Shown here piece after piece: positions 45,266 through 53,944 of a stretch of 64,000 nucleotides of DNA. The stretch lies in NCBI GenBank assembly GCA_963383645.1, contig OY726563.1, forward strand, positions 38,013,331-38,077,330. Direction: 5' to 3'. The stretch comes from Muscardinus avellanarius. Taxonomy: Eukaryota; Chordata; Mammalia; Rodentia; Gliridae. The notes beneath the pieces are model-generated. The model was not told the DNA's origin, ran no database searches, and saw only the letters and a program-made list of their open reading frames with translations. Made by a program: the position numbers and the translations under genes. The first letter of the stretch is position 1. Each line of letters begins with the position of its first letter.

Positions 45266-45797
45266 TGAATGCATACTTCTCCTGACAGATTTTAACAGCA
45301 ATTGAATAAACCAATATGCACATAAATATATTGTTGGGCCTATAATATATAGAAAGGTGATATGTATGTCATTAAGAGTGCAAAAGATATGTGCAGTAGC
45401 AAAGGTGTATTGAACTAATGAAATGACATGGATTTTTCAGAACAAATAAAGAGAACCAGAAATGGCCAATAAGATGGTCAACATAATAAACATTATATAT
45501 TTATACTTCTTCTTTCACCTTCTTTAAAATGTATAGAATTACATAAAGTAATATTCAATAATCTATTTGGAGGATAGTCACATATATATGTAGAATGCAT
45601 AAAAATAATAGTACAAAAAAGAGGGAATAGAGAATAAAGGTGTAACATTTCTAAAACTTTCTGGAATTGAGTTAATATAAATCTGAAGTAGATGCTGATA
45701 AGGTAAAATGTATATGGTAAGCCCTATAGCAAATAGTAAGAAAATAACAAAAATTATATGTGATGGGAAATTATCAAAGGAATTAGAATGTTATATT

Positions 45798-46005
45798 AAG
45801 CTGAGCACAGTACTACGCACTTGTAATTTCACTACTTGGGAAGCTGAGAAAGAAGGATCGCAAGTTCAAGGCCAACCTCAGCAAGTTAATGAGGCCCTCT
45901 GCAATTTAGTGAAGCCCTTAGTCAAAATAAAAATATATACATAAGGCTGGGAGTGTAGGTCAGAAGTAGAACGACACTGAGTTCAATCCCCATTGCCACA
46001 AAAAA
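45798..46005 (+). repeat. SINE (B1-ID dimer)
   Basis: Forward copy, agctgagcacagtactacgc to gttcaatccccattgcc. Confidence 0.85.
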
Positions 46006-46071
46006 ATTATGTAAACAATTAGGTCAAATCTATTATGATCAGAGTTAATTTGTAAAAGAATAACTAAAATA

Positions 46072-46127
46072 AGGCTAGGGGTATAGCTCAGAGGTAGAAT
46101 GCCTCTTAAAAAAGAAAGAAAAAGAAG
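46072..46127 (+). repeat. ID monomer next to the ERV
   Basis: aaggctaggggtatagctc with box A intact but truncated before box B, followed by a GAAA-rich tail. Confidence 0.7.
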
Positions 46128-46132
46128 ATAGT

Positions 46133-46455
46133 TGTTAAGTTGGGTCCTGCACTCATGTGACTTTGTGTCACATGACCTCTGCAGGGCAAGGGAGGGGCTG
46201 AAACCCCCGCGAGAATTGGGCATTCCCGCGAGTAAACCCCCATCTCGCGAGATGCATGCCTTTAAAAGGAGAGCCCGCGTCCTCTAGCTTCGGACAGGCG
46301 CGCGGGCCCCACGGTGCCTCGCCCTGATCCCCGGGAGAGCCGTGCCATTAAAACTTTACATGCCACGTGTACCGGACCTCTCTCGTGTTTTTCACACTCC
46401 GCCGTACTCACTTATTTTTATTTTACTCGCATTTAATTTTTTATTTTACTTATCA
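46133..46455 (+). mobile_element. 5' LTR
   Basis: U3 contains a perfect inverted repeat, tcatgtgac-tttgt-gtcacatga (46,153-46,175), and the CGCG box TCTCGCGAGA (46,243-46,252), just upstream of a TATA-like TTTAAAA (46,261-46,267). An ATTAAA polyadenylation signal lies at 46,347-46,352. The last 60 bases are A/T-rich. TATA and signal are 80 bp apart, so R would be short; exact U3/R/U5 borders are inferred. Confidence 0.9.
46243..46267 (+). promoter_or_regulatory. LTR core promoter: CGCG box and TATA-like box
   Basis: TCTCGCGAGA is the palindromic element known from CpG-island promoters (bound by BANP when unmethylated). Here it stands 9 bp before TTTAAAA. Two further half-like ccgcgag sequences lie at 46,207 and 46,226. 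The same arrangement exists in the 3' LTR at 49,732-49,756. Confidence 0.65.
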
Positions 46456-46457
46456 TT

Positions 46458-46474
46458 TGGTGCCGAACCGGGAG
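46458..46474 (+). promoter_or_regulatory. Primer-binding site, tRNA-Phe-like
   Basis: TGGTGCCGAACCGGGA starts two bases after the LTR and resembles the complement of the tRNA-Phe 3' end, with two bases missing relative to a full match. Reverse transcription would start here. Confidence 0.7.
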
Positions 46475-48950
46475 AACTCTTGGGTCCCTCCCCATTTTTT
46501 TCCTTTTTTTTTTTTCTGTTTTCTCTTTTTCTTTTTACTCTCTTTTTGAGCCCCGGACTCTCCGACCCGCCAGCAGCTCGACTGTGAGGTCCCACACCAG
46601 CGCTCCGCTTGCAGGCGTTGCTCCCGCCACTGCCGCCACTGCTGCCCCATGCCTGCCTGGACCTTAAGCCATCTTTCCGGCCCTGCGCTCTCCGGGAGAG
46701 CCGGCAGCCTTCTTCCCGCCCCGGGCTCTGCTGAGAGCTCACGGCCATCTTTTCGGCCCCGAGCTCTGCTGAGAGCCGGTGGCCATCTTTTCCCGCCCAT
46801 GTGCTCTCTTCTGGAGCACCGGAGGCCATCTTCCACTGCCACCGCGGCCACAGCCACCACCGCCGGGGCGTGCAGGCTCCACCGGCCGCCAGGCTGCCAG
46901 TTCCACCCTCCCGGAGCCAGGCTCCTTGGGTGATGCTGGCACCCGTTCTACTTGCTGGCCTCCTGCACGGGCCAGGACCTCTGCCTGCCACTTGGACCTC
47001 CTAAAACCGCCGTTCCCGCCTGCCCACGCTGCCCGCCGCTGGAATGGGACCGCGTCGCCCGCAGACTGCGCCACGCCGCACGCCTATGTCTTCTCCGTGC
47101 CTGGCGTTGCTTAGACCCGCCTGCTGGGGCCGCCTGCCTCCTCCATCTAGGTGGCCGCCACTCTGCTAAACAGCCCCCAGCCCGCGCTCCAGCTGGTTCC
47201 TCCACTCGGACTCGCGCCCTGGCGCCCTTCACCCTGTGCCTGCCCACCCCTGCTGCCTGGGCCTGGCCATTCCGGTAAGCAGCCACATGGAATTACTTGG
47301 GGGGGGGGGGTCGCCAGCTTTGGCCCGCCATCTTGGACACGTGGAATCACTGGGGGGCCGCCATCTTGGCCCCACCATCTTTAACCCCTCCCACCTCATG
47401 GCCTCACTGGAGGCCTCGCCATCCTTAACCCCTCCCACCTCGTGGCCTCACTGGAGGCCTCGCCATCCTTAACCCCTCCCACCTCGTGGCCTCACTGGAG
47501 GCCTCGCCATCCTTAACCCCTCCCACCTCATGGCCTCACTGGAGGCCCCCATCCTTAACCCCTCCCACCTCATGGCCTCACTGGAGGCCTCGCCATCCTT
47601 AACCCCTCCCACCTCATGGCCTCACTGGAGGCCCCCATCCTTAACCCCTCCCACCTCATGGCCTCACTGGAGGCCTCGCCATCCTTAACCCCTCCCACCT
47701 CATGGCCTCACTGGAGGCCTCGCCATCCTTAACCCCTCCCACCTCATGGCCTCACTGGAGGCCTCGCCATCCTTAACCCCTCCCACCTCATGGCCTCACT
47801 GGAGGCCTCACAATCTTTAATCCCTCCCACTTTCCACTCCTAACCAATCCTAGGAGTCGGCGGCCATCTTTCCGGCCCGAGCCAGGCAGCTTGGCACTTG
47901 CTCTGCCTGCCAACTGCCTGCGCGGGCCAGGACCTCTGCTTGCCGCTTGGACCTCCTAAAGCACCATTCCAGCTTGGTTCTCCGGTCACCACCGGGACCT
48001 CTGGCCGGTTTGCCCCACCCGCCCCGAGCCAGGCTCACTGGCAGTGCTCCTCGGGGCCCAGCCTCAGCGTCTGGCGCGTGCCTGGAAGCCATTTTGTCTC
48101 CACGCCGCGGGCCCGGCAAGCCATGCCGCCTGCGCGCCCCCACTGATCCCACCAGCCGCCAGTGCCGTCCACACCAGCCACCGGCATCCGCGCGCCCTGG
48201 CTCCACTGCGCCCCCAGCAGCTTCTCAGCGCTTCTGTCACAGCCAGCGCTGGCCGACATCACTATACTCCGGTAAACTGCCTCCTTCCCTTGGTTAGCGG
48301 GTTCCGGACTTGGGTCTTCCGGTCCACTGGGACCTAAAAATCCAAGCGCTTGGTGACCCATTGTCCCCCGGTCCACTGGGACCACGCTGCGGATGACCAG
48401 GTCATCCTCCGGTTTTGAGAAGGAATGAAGACGTTCTTCCCTATCTCTTAACCTCTGTTTCCGAACGATTGAGCAGGGAAATCGGGGACGCCCATTTCCT
48501 GTTCTTCGTTTCCGCCCGCGAACCAATTATGGGGAGTCGAACCTTTATACTAGCAGATGCCCTGAGAGCCTGTCTGCCTTGATACGAGTTGGGAAATAGG
48601 TTGCGGTGGCCCAGGAATAGTTAGGAACTTTTATAAGCGGTCTGGTATCCTTCCAAATGCTCTCCCCCATCAGCTTCCATTTATTTTCCCGCCAGCTGCC
48701 ATTTTGTGATGGCGCGTAGTCACTGCCTGGTGATGTCACAGTCGCCATCTTGGCCCGCGCCAGACTGCAATTTTGCTGGGCGGCCCGCGTGGGCGCGCCC
48801 TAGGTGCTGTGGGAAATGCCGGGGCTGGGGCGACACCCTCTGCCCGTGAGGAGTCTGCGTTGCCATTCTTGCCAGACACCAGCCCCGGGACGCGCTCTTT
48901 GTGAGTATAGGTCCGTCACAGCTGACAGAACCTTAACATAGCATCTAAGT
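46475..48950 (+). other. GC-rich non-coding leader of the ERV
   Basis: CpG-rich DNA replaces gag and pol. It carries eight copies of GCCATCTT (46,668; 46,744; 46,782; 46,825; 47,327; 47,360; 47,863; 48,744), the inverse of a YY1-type core. A roughly 75-bp segment around ggccaggacctctgcctgcc (46,971) recurs at 47,927. Splice-donor-like ccggtaagc (GT at 47,275) and ccggtaaac (GT at 48,273) are present. Long frames on either strand (for example 181 codons on the minus strand at 46,446-46,991) have no recognisable domain and reflect high GC. Confidence 0.7.
47381..47835. repeat. Minisatellite, 44-bp unit, about 10.5 copies
   Basis: The unit start ttaacccctcccacctc occurs at 47,381, 47,425, 47,469, 47,513, 47,555, 47,599, 47,641, 47,685, 47,729, 47,773 and, diverged, 47,817. 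Spacing is 44 bp except two 42-bp units that lost two bases (ggcccccatcc for ggcctcgccatcc). Units are nearly identical. Confidence 0.95.
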
Positions 48951-49119
48951 TTTAATTCCAGAGAGAAACAGGCGGAAATGGAGCATACACTCCGACTTTG
49001 CCAAAAAGCAGATCCCTGGTAGCTGCCCTTTGGCTGGCGGTGGCGGCTCAGCCCCCTGGAGCACCACCTACGTGTGGAGGACTGCAACAACAACTAACTC
49101 CAGGAGCCTGCCTCAAGTG

Positions 49120-49282
49120 GGGCAAAGCCACGCCTACCAATCAGACTGCTCGGCGTGTGGCCAGGAGGGCCACTGGAACAATGCCCTTGGAAAAGGGTGA
49201 GCCCCAGGTGCCTCAACACAGGGGGAGCACCTTTCCAGACCAGGCCCCGCCGCTGGCCCTACTCAGCCTGGCTGAAGACTGA
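49120..49282 (+). pseudogene. Remnant of the gag nucleocapsid end
   Basis: In one frame 49,147-49,176 reads CSACGQEGHW, the first part of a retroviral CCHC zinc knuckle (Cys, Cys and His in place). The final Cys is missing and a stop follows at 49,198. In the next frame 49,256-49,282 reads ALLSLAED and then TGA, which resembles the end of a gammaretrovirus-like gag before the stop that separates it from pol. A frame change therefore lies between the two, and the piece cannot make a functional protein. No pol sequence follows. Confidence 0.6.
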
Positions 49283-49609
49283 TGGCTCCTGGATCCCTCA
49301 ACCTCCATCCTCTTTGCCAGCTCAGGGTAGCTCTCCAGGTACTGAGTAAGCCAGTCTCCTTTTTGGTCGCCTGCTCAATCTCATGATTTGTTTTTTTCTT
49401 TAATAGCCCTTGCCTGTTCAAGCCTCCTCAAGCGCACATCACTAAGCTGTCCAGGGTAACCTCCAATTCGCACTGCAGCTATGCACCCACCTGCACCCCC
49501 TTCTGGGGGACTGGACTCCCGACTCCTCCCGGCCTGGGGCCCCTGACGACGCCCCTTGACAGCAGGAAGAAGCTAGAGGGTCCAATCGTCATCCATTATC
49601 CCTACCATC

Positions 49610-49621
49610 AAAAGGCCGGAA
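49610..49621 (+). promoter_or_regulatory. Polypurine tract of the ERV
   Basis: aaaaggccggaa, interrupted by two C, stands directly before the 3' LTR where plus-strand DNA priming would occur. It is short for such a tract. Confidence 0.5.
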
Positions 49622-49944
49622 TGTTAAGTTGGGTCCTGCACTCATGTGACTTTGTGTCACATGACCTCTGCAGGGCAAGGGAGGGGCTGAAACCCCCGCG
49701 AGAATTGGGCATTCCCGCGAGTAAACCCCCATCTCGCGAGATGCATGCCTTTAAAAGGAGAGCCCGCGTCCTCTAGCTTCGGACAGGCGCGCGGGCCCCA
49801 CGGTGCCTCGCCCTGATCCCCGGGAGAGCCGTGCCATTAAAACTTTACATGCCACGTGTACCGGACCTCTCTCGTGTTTTTCACACTCCGCCGTACTCAC
49901 TTATTTTTATTTTACTCGCATTTAATTTTTTATTTTACTTATCA
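49622..49944 (+). mobile_element. 3' LTR
   Basis: Same length and, as far as I can compare by eye, same sequence as the 5' LTR. CGCG box at 49,732-49,741, TATA-like box at 49,750-49,756, ATTAAA at 49,836-49,841. Followed by the target duplication ATAGT. Confidence 0.9.
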
Positions 49945-50133
49945 ATAGTCATTAAAAATGATGCCTTTTTTTTTAAAAAAAAGATAGTAATTAAAAAACA
50001 AAAATAAATTTTAAAAAGGAAGATAGTTATTGAAGGCAAACAAAGTTACAAAGGAGTATTACAGGACCAAAAGTGGCATGAGACATATGGAAAACAAAAA
50101 TTTATTTTTTACTTTATTTATTCATTTATCTTG

Positions 50134-50338
50134 TGTGGTACTAGGGATTGAACATAGGGACAGTCTACCTCCAAGCTATATCCCCAGACATTTATATATT
50201 TTCTTAAACAGGGTCTGTCTAGGTTAAGTTGCTGAGAGTCTTGCTAAGTTGCTGAGGCTGGTTTTATACCTGCAGTCCTCCTCCCGTCTCAGCCTCCCAA
50301 GTACTGGTATAACAAGTTTGCACCAACACACCTGGCTA
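50134..50338 (-). repeat. SINE (B1-ID dimer)
   Basis: Inverted copy, gtggtactagggattgaaca to acacacctggcta; the B1 part has a gttaagttgctgagagtc extension. Confidence 0.85.
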
Positions 50339-50451
50339 GATAACAAAAATTTATGCCACAAATCTAATTATATCAATAGTAACAGTGGATATGAGTTGAT
50401 TAAAAATTCAATCAAAAGACAGATTTTTTTCAGACTGGATATTTTAAAATA

Positions 50452-50768
50452 TACGTTTATTGGTGCATTGTAGTCTCACATCATAATGTATTTCAGAGTA
50501 ATAGGGACATACACATACCCAGCACTTGGTGAGTTTCTCCCCAGCTCCCTCCCCTTCCTCATACATGATATTAAGATTGGCATGGGTAATTTCATGTAAG
50601 TACATAATGTCAGTGGAAGTGTTTCCTTCATTAATTCTCCTTCCACCGTCCTTCCTTAGAACCACTCCATTGCTCCACTGGAGTCTCTCCTCTGTTATAT
50701 AAAGTCCCTCTTGTGTTCTGATTACTCTCTAGCTTTGGCATATACAAGAAAACATAGGACCTTTCACC
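50452..50768 (-). mobile_element. L1, 3' UTR only
   Basis: Inverted L1 3' UTR from attggtgcattgtagtctca to about ggcatatacaagaaaacat, corresponding to the first 330 bp of the element at 3353. ORF2 is not reached. Confidence 0.8.
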
Positions 50769-51215
50769 ACACCCTGCTAGTGATGGAGGACATGGCCGAA
50801 GTTCCGAAAGAGTTAAAAAGGAGATTCTATGAAAGGTGGAATCCTCCAAACCTCTGGGTGTGACTCCTGTCCTTTCAGGAATTTGCCCTCTAAGGCCCAC
50901 CAGTGGGGGGAGGGGTCTGATCTTAATCACCAGACCTGTAATGTCACAGGTCTTCCTTTTGTCTTGCTTATGATTGTATCTTAGTGATTTACATGTCCTT
51001 CACTTAATACCCTACCGTTGTATTTTGGTATTTACTCTTTCCCATGAGAATTTGATAATTAACCTAACTGGAGAAGGGTATAAAAACTTAGTTTTGGAGA
51101 ATAAATTTTGTCAGTTGCACAAGAAGAGGCAATTGTCCGGGTCTGTCATTTCAGGTCTCTCCCTCCCAAGTCCCGGAAGAGGAATCTTCACAGCTAGGGA
51201 AACAATTCTTAACTC
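50769..51215 (+). mobile_element. Probable solo LTR
   Basis: TATA-like gggtataaaaactta (51,076) is followed 22 bp later by an AATAAA (51,101) and a tail ending gaggaatcttcaca. This order and spacing are typical of a compact rodent LTR. No internal retroviral sequence; termini uncertain. Confidence 0.5.
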
Positions 51216-51312
51216 ATTCTATGCGGCCAGAATTACTCTGATACTAAATATAAAGTTTATCATCATAACCATAGCCAGACAAAGACACTAAGAGAAAATA
51301 ACAGACCAATCC

Positions 51313-51444
<132 letters not shown>

Positions 51445-51487
51445 CTTCTCCCAGCCTCATTACCCAATACTAAAAACAAAAACAACA

Positions 51488-51720
51488 AGCCGGGCATGAT
51501 GACACTTGTACTTGGGAGGCTGAGACAAGAGTATCACAGGTTTATAGCCAGCCTCAGCTACTTAGTGAGGTTTGAAGTTTTCTGCAACATAGTGAGACCC
51601 TGTTTCAAAATAAAAAATAAAAAATAGGGCTGGGAGTGTAGCTCAGAGATAGAATGCCCCTGGGATTCATCCCCAGTCCTGCTAACTAACTAAATAACTA
51701 ATAACTAACTAAATAAATAA
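51488..51720 (+). repeat. SINE with (AACT)n tail
   Basis: Forward copy, gccgggcatgatgacacttg to ttcatccccagtcctgc; the tail is made of AACT/AAAT units. Confidence 0.85.
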
Positions 51721-51755
51721 GAATTTGGATAATATGGACATCTTATTTAGATATT

Positions 51756-52172
51756 TTTTGTAGTACTGGAGATTAAACCCAGTGTCATTCTAAATCTGAG
51801 CTACACCTCTAGCCTTATTTATTTATTTATTTATTTATTTATGGTGGTAATGGGGTTCCTGGAAACCCTTCTGCCTCAGGGCTACACTTTCAGACCTATT
51901 TTTTATATTTTTTTATTAGGAAACAGGGTCTCTTAAGCCAGCGCGGCTGGCTTTGAACCTGCGCTATCCTCCTGTCTCCGCCTCCAGCACAGGGATTATA
52001 AGTATGCACCATCATGCCCGGCCTTATTTTTTTATTCTTTATTGTGAAACAGGGTCTCACTAAGTTGTGGAGGGCCTCACTAAGTAGCTGAGGCTGGCTG
52101 AGAACCTGCGATCCTCCTGTCTCAGCCTCTCAAGTACTGGGATTAAAATTCTGCACCACCATGCCTGGCTTA
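51756..52172 (-). repeat. SINE containing a hairpin-subfamily SINE
   Basis: The inverted outer copy (51,756-51,815 and 52,022-52,172) is split by an inverted inner copy (51,842-52,021) whose centre is aagccagc-gcg-gctggctt. A TTTA array (51,814-51,841) marks the inner tail. Confidence 0.85.
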
Positions 52173-52199
52173 TTTAGATCTTTAAAAAATCTTACAACA

Positions 52200-52690
52200 T
52201 AGCCTGCTGTGAAGCAAGGCCGGGGCTGGGGTCTCCAAGGCCGGGAACGGAGCCTGCCGAGGGGTTAGGCCGCTGCCGGGACCAGCAGCCTGCATTGGAG
52301 CCTGCCGCGAGGCAAGGCCGGTGCCGGGGCCTCTGAGGCCGGGATTGGAGTCTGCCAAGGGGTTAGGCCAGTGCCAGGACCAGCGGCCGACATCGGAGCC
52401 TTCTGTGAGGCAAGGCCGCTACTGAGGCCTCCAAGGCTGGGATCGGAGCCTGCCGAGGGGTTAGGCCGGTGCTGGGGCCAGTGAAGCCGGGATCAGAGCC
52501 TGCTGAGGGGTTAGGCCGGTGCCGGGGCCACTGGACGGCATCGGAGTCTTCCGTGAGGCAAGGCCGCTATTGAGGCCTCTGAGGCCGGGATCGGAGCCTG
52601 CCGAGGGGTTAGGCCAGTGTCGGGGCCAGCGAGACCAGAATCGGGGCCTCCCATGAGGCAAGGCCACTGCTTGAGCCAGCGAGGTCTGGA
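52200..52690. repeat. GC-rich VNTR, unit of 48-50 bp, about nine copies
   Basis: Starts of the unit ggagcctgccgaggggttagg or its variants lie near 52,249, 52,297, 52,347, 52,395, 52,445, 52,495, 52,543, 52,593 and 52,642. Two unit types alternate irregularly: one with gaggggttaggccggt, one with gaggcaaggccgct. Confidence 0.9.
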
Positions 52691-52797
52691 TCAGTCCACC
52701 AGGTAGCCAGGCCACAGCTGGGGCCATCAAGAGTGGGATCGGTATTTGCAACACGGCATGCACAGAGAAATATCGCAGAAAATTAAAACCAGATGCT

Positions 52798-52930
52798 TCC
52801 CCTAATCAGCAATAACTAGGAGGAAAGGGGCAACAGGAAGTGGTCGAGCTATAGAAAGGGCCCTATAGTGAAGCAATTAAGGTGACCAATCAGAGGGTAT
52901 GGAATAGGGGAGGATGGAGCCTCTTTAAAA
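52798..52930 (+). promoter_or_regulatory. Promoter-like middle of the composite element
   Basis: An ETS-like acaggaagtgg (52,833), a CCAAT box in gaccaatcag (52,884) and a TATA-like tttaaaa (52,924) occur in the order and spacing of an LTR U3. Derivation from an LTR is inference; I do not recognise the family. Confidence 0.45.
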
Positions 52931-53186
52931 CGCAGGAGGTACATAAACATATGTATCAAAGTTAATCACCAAACAAGCATGGGATCGAGGGAGGGGGAGG
53001 GAATGGGATGGGGACTGGATGAGGGCTAATTGGATGATGTGTGCTTGTATATCCTCTCAAGTCTTGTATTCCAATGTGATGTATGACTATAATGCACCAA
53101 TAAAAATAAATAAAAAAATAAAAAAATAAAAATCTTACAACAATGTTTTATACATTGCAGAGAGGTTTTCTTCTTTCTTTTTCTGT

Positions 53187-53250
53187 GGGGGGTAACTGGG
53201 GATTCTACCATTGGCATTCTACCTCTGAGCTATACCCCACTGCCATTTTA
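53187..53250 (-). repeat. SINE fragment, ID part only
   Basis: Inverted ID piece (ggtaactggggattctacc to gctataccccactgcc). Confidence 0.7.
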
Positions 53251-53277
53251 ATTTGGGTTTTTTAGGGTTTTTTCTTT

Positions 53278-53480
53278 TGTGTGGTACTAGAGATTGAACT
53301 CAGGGGCCTTTTACCTCTGAGCTACACCCCCAGGCTTTTTTTATTCTTCATTTTGAAACAGCGTCTCACTAAGTTGTGGAGGGCCTCACTAAGTAGCTGA
53401 GGCTGGCCATAAACCTGTGATCCTCCTGTCTCAGCCTCCCAAGTACTCAGATTACAGATGTGTGCCACCACACCTGGCTT
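53278..53480 (-). repeat. SINE, long subfamily
   Basis: Inverted copy, gtgtggtactagagattgaac to caccacacctggctt. Confidence 0.85.
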
Positions 53481-53499
53481 GTTATTTTTCTTTGTTTGT

Positions 53500-53655
53500 T
53501 TTTAGTACTGAGAATTGAACCCAGAGGCTTTATTTTTTGTTTTGAAACAAGGGTTTTCTAAGTTACTGAGGCTGGCCTAGAACCTGCAAACCTCCTGTCT
53601 CAGCCCCCCAGGACTGGGATTACAGGCATGTGCCACCACTCATACCTGGTTTATT
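53500..53655 (-). repeat. SINE with most of the ID part deleted
   Basis: Box B end present (tactgagaattgaacccag), box A missing, B1 part complete. Confidence 0.8.
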
Positions 53656-53820
53656 TTGTTTTGTTTTGTTTTGTTTTTGTTTATGTTTTGTTTTGCAACA
53701 GGGCCTCACTAAGTTGCTAAGAGTCTCTTTAAGTTTCTGAGGTTGGCCTTGAACCTGTGATCCTCCTGTCTCAGCCTCCCAAGTATGGGAATCAAAGCTA
53801 TGTGCCACCACATTCAGCTA
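53656..53820 (-). repeat. SINE, B1 part, preceded by (TTTTG)n
   Basis: A TTTTG pentamer run (53,656-53,693) leads into an inverted B1 part ending ccaccacattcagct. Confidence 0.8.
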
Positions 53821-53857
53821 CACTTCTTTTCTTAAATTTCTTTCTTTTTTCATTTTT

Positions 53858-53940
53858 TATTAGTGCATTGTAGTCATACTTCTTAATGGGGTACTAGATG
53901 GTAGAGGTACACATGCATATATCACCCATCTAGCCTTTAA
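53858..53940 (-). mobile_element. L1, terminal 80 bp only
   Basis: Inverted L1 3' terminus (attagtgcattgtagtcata to cacccatctagcctt), like that at 42,520. Confidence 0.7.
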
Positions 53941-53944
53941 GTTT

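Larger units (their letters stand above)
46133..49944 (+). mobile_element. Young non-autonomous endogenous retrovirus with two LTRs
   Basis: Two 323-bp LTRs (46,133-46,455 and 49,622-49,944) bracket a 3,166-bp internal region. Each LTR starts TG and ends CA, and the 5-bp target duplication ATAGT lies at 46,128-46,132 and 49,945-49,949. By eye the LTRs show no difference, so insertion must be recent. A primer site follows LTR1 and a short purine tract precedes LTR2. The interior is GC-rich, holds no open gag, pro, pol or env, and retains only a frameshifted remnant of the end of gag. It would need a helper retrovirus for packaging, reverse transcription and integration. The family is not one I can name. 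Confidence 0.9.
45266..50450 (+). mobile_element. Ancient L1 (L1M-type) ORF1/ORF2 junction region, host of the ERV
   Basis: A/T-rich pieces at 45,266-45,795, 49,950-50,130 and 50,340-50,450 match remembered old L1 text around the ORF2 start (ccctatagcaaatagtaag, ggaccaaaagtggcatgag, aatctaattatatcaatag). SINEs and the ERV (46,133-49,944) are inserted into it. Confidence 0.5.
52200..53127 (+). mobile_element. SVA-like composite retrotransposon
   Basis: Flanked by the 15-bp direct repeat aaaaatcttacaaca (52,185-52,199 and 53,128-53,142). Three parts: a GC-rich VNTR (52,200-52,690), a promoter-like middle (52,691-52,940) and an L1 3' UTR end (52,941-53,100) with A-rich tail. The long target duplication and tail show that it was inserted in one event by L1 machinery. 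It has no coding capacity. The order recalls primate SVA (VNTR, then LTR-derived piece, then A tail), but the components differ. Confidence 0.8.

Noticed and set aside
47381..47835. Regularly spaced repeats reminiscent of CRISPR
   Set aside because: Units are contiguous with no unique spacers, in vertebrate DNA inside an ERV. It is a minisatellite.
46446..48526. Several 100-180 codon frames on both strands in the ERV leader
   Set aside because: GC-rich DNA has few stops. The frames overlap on opposite strands, cross the LTR edge or the minisatellite, and show no retroviral or other domain.
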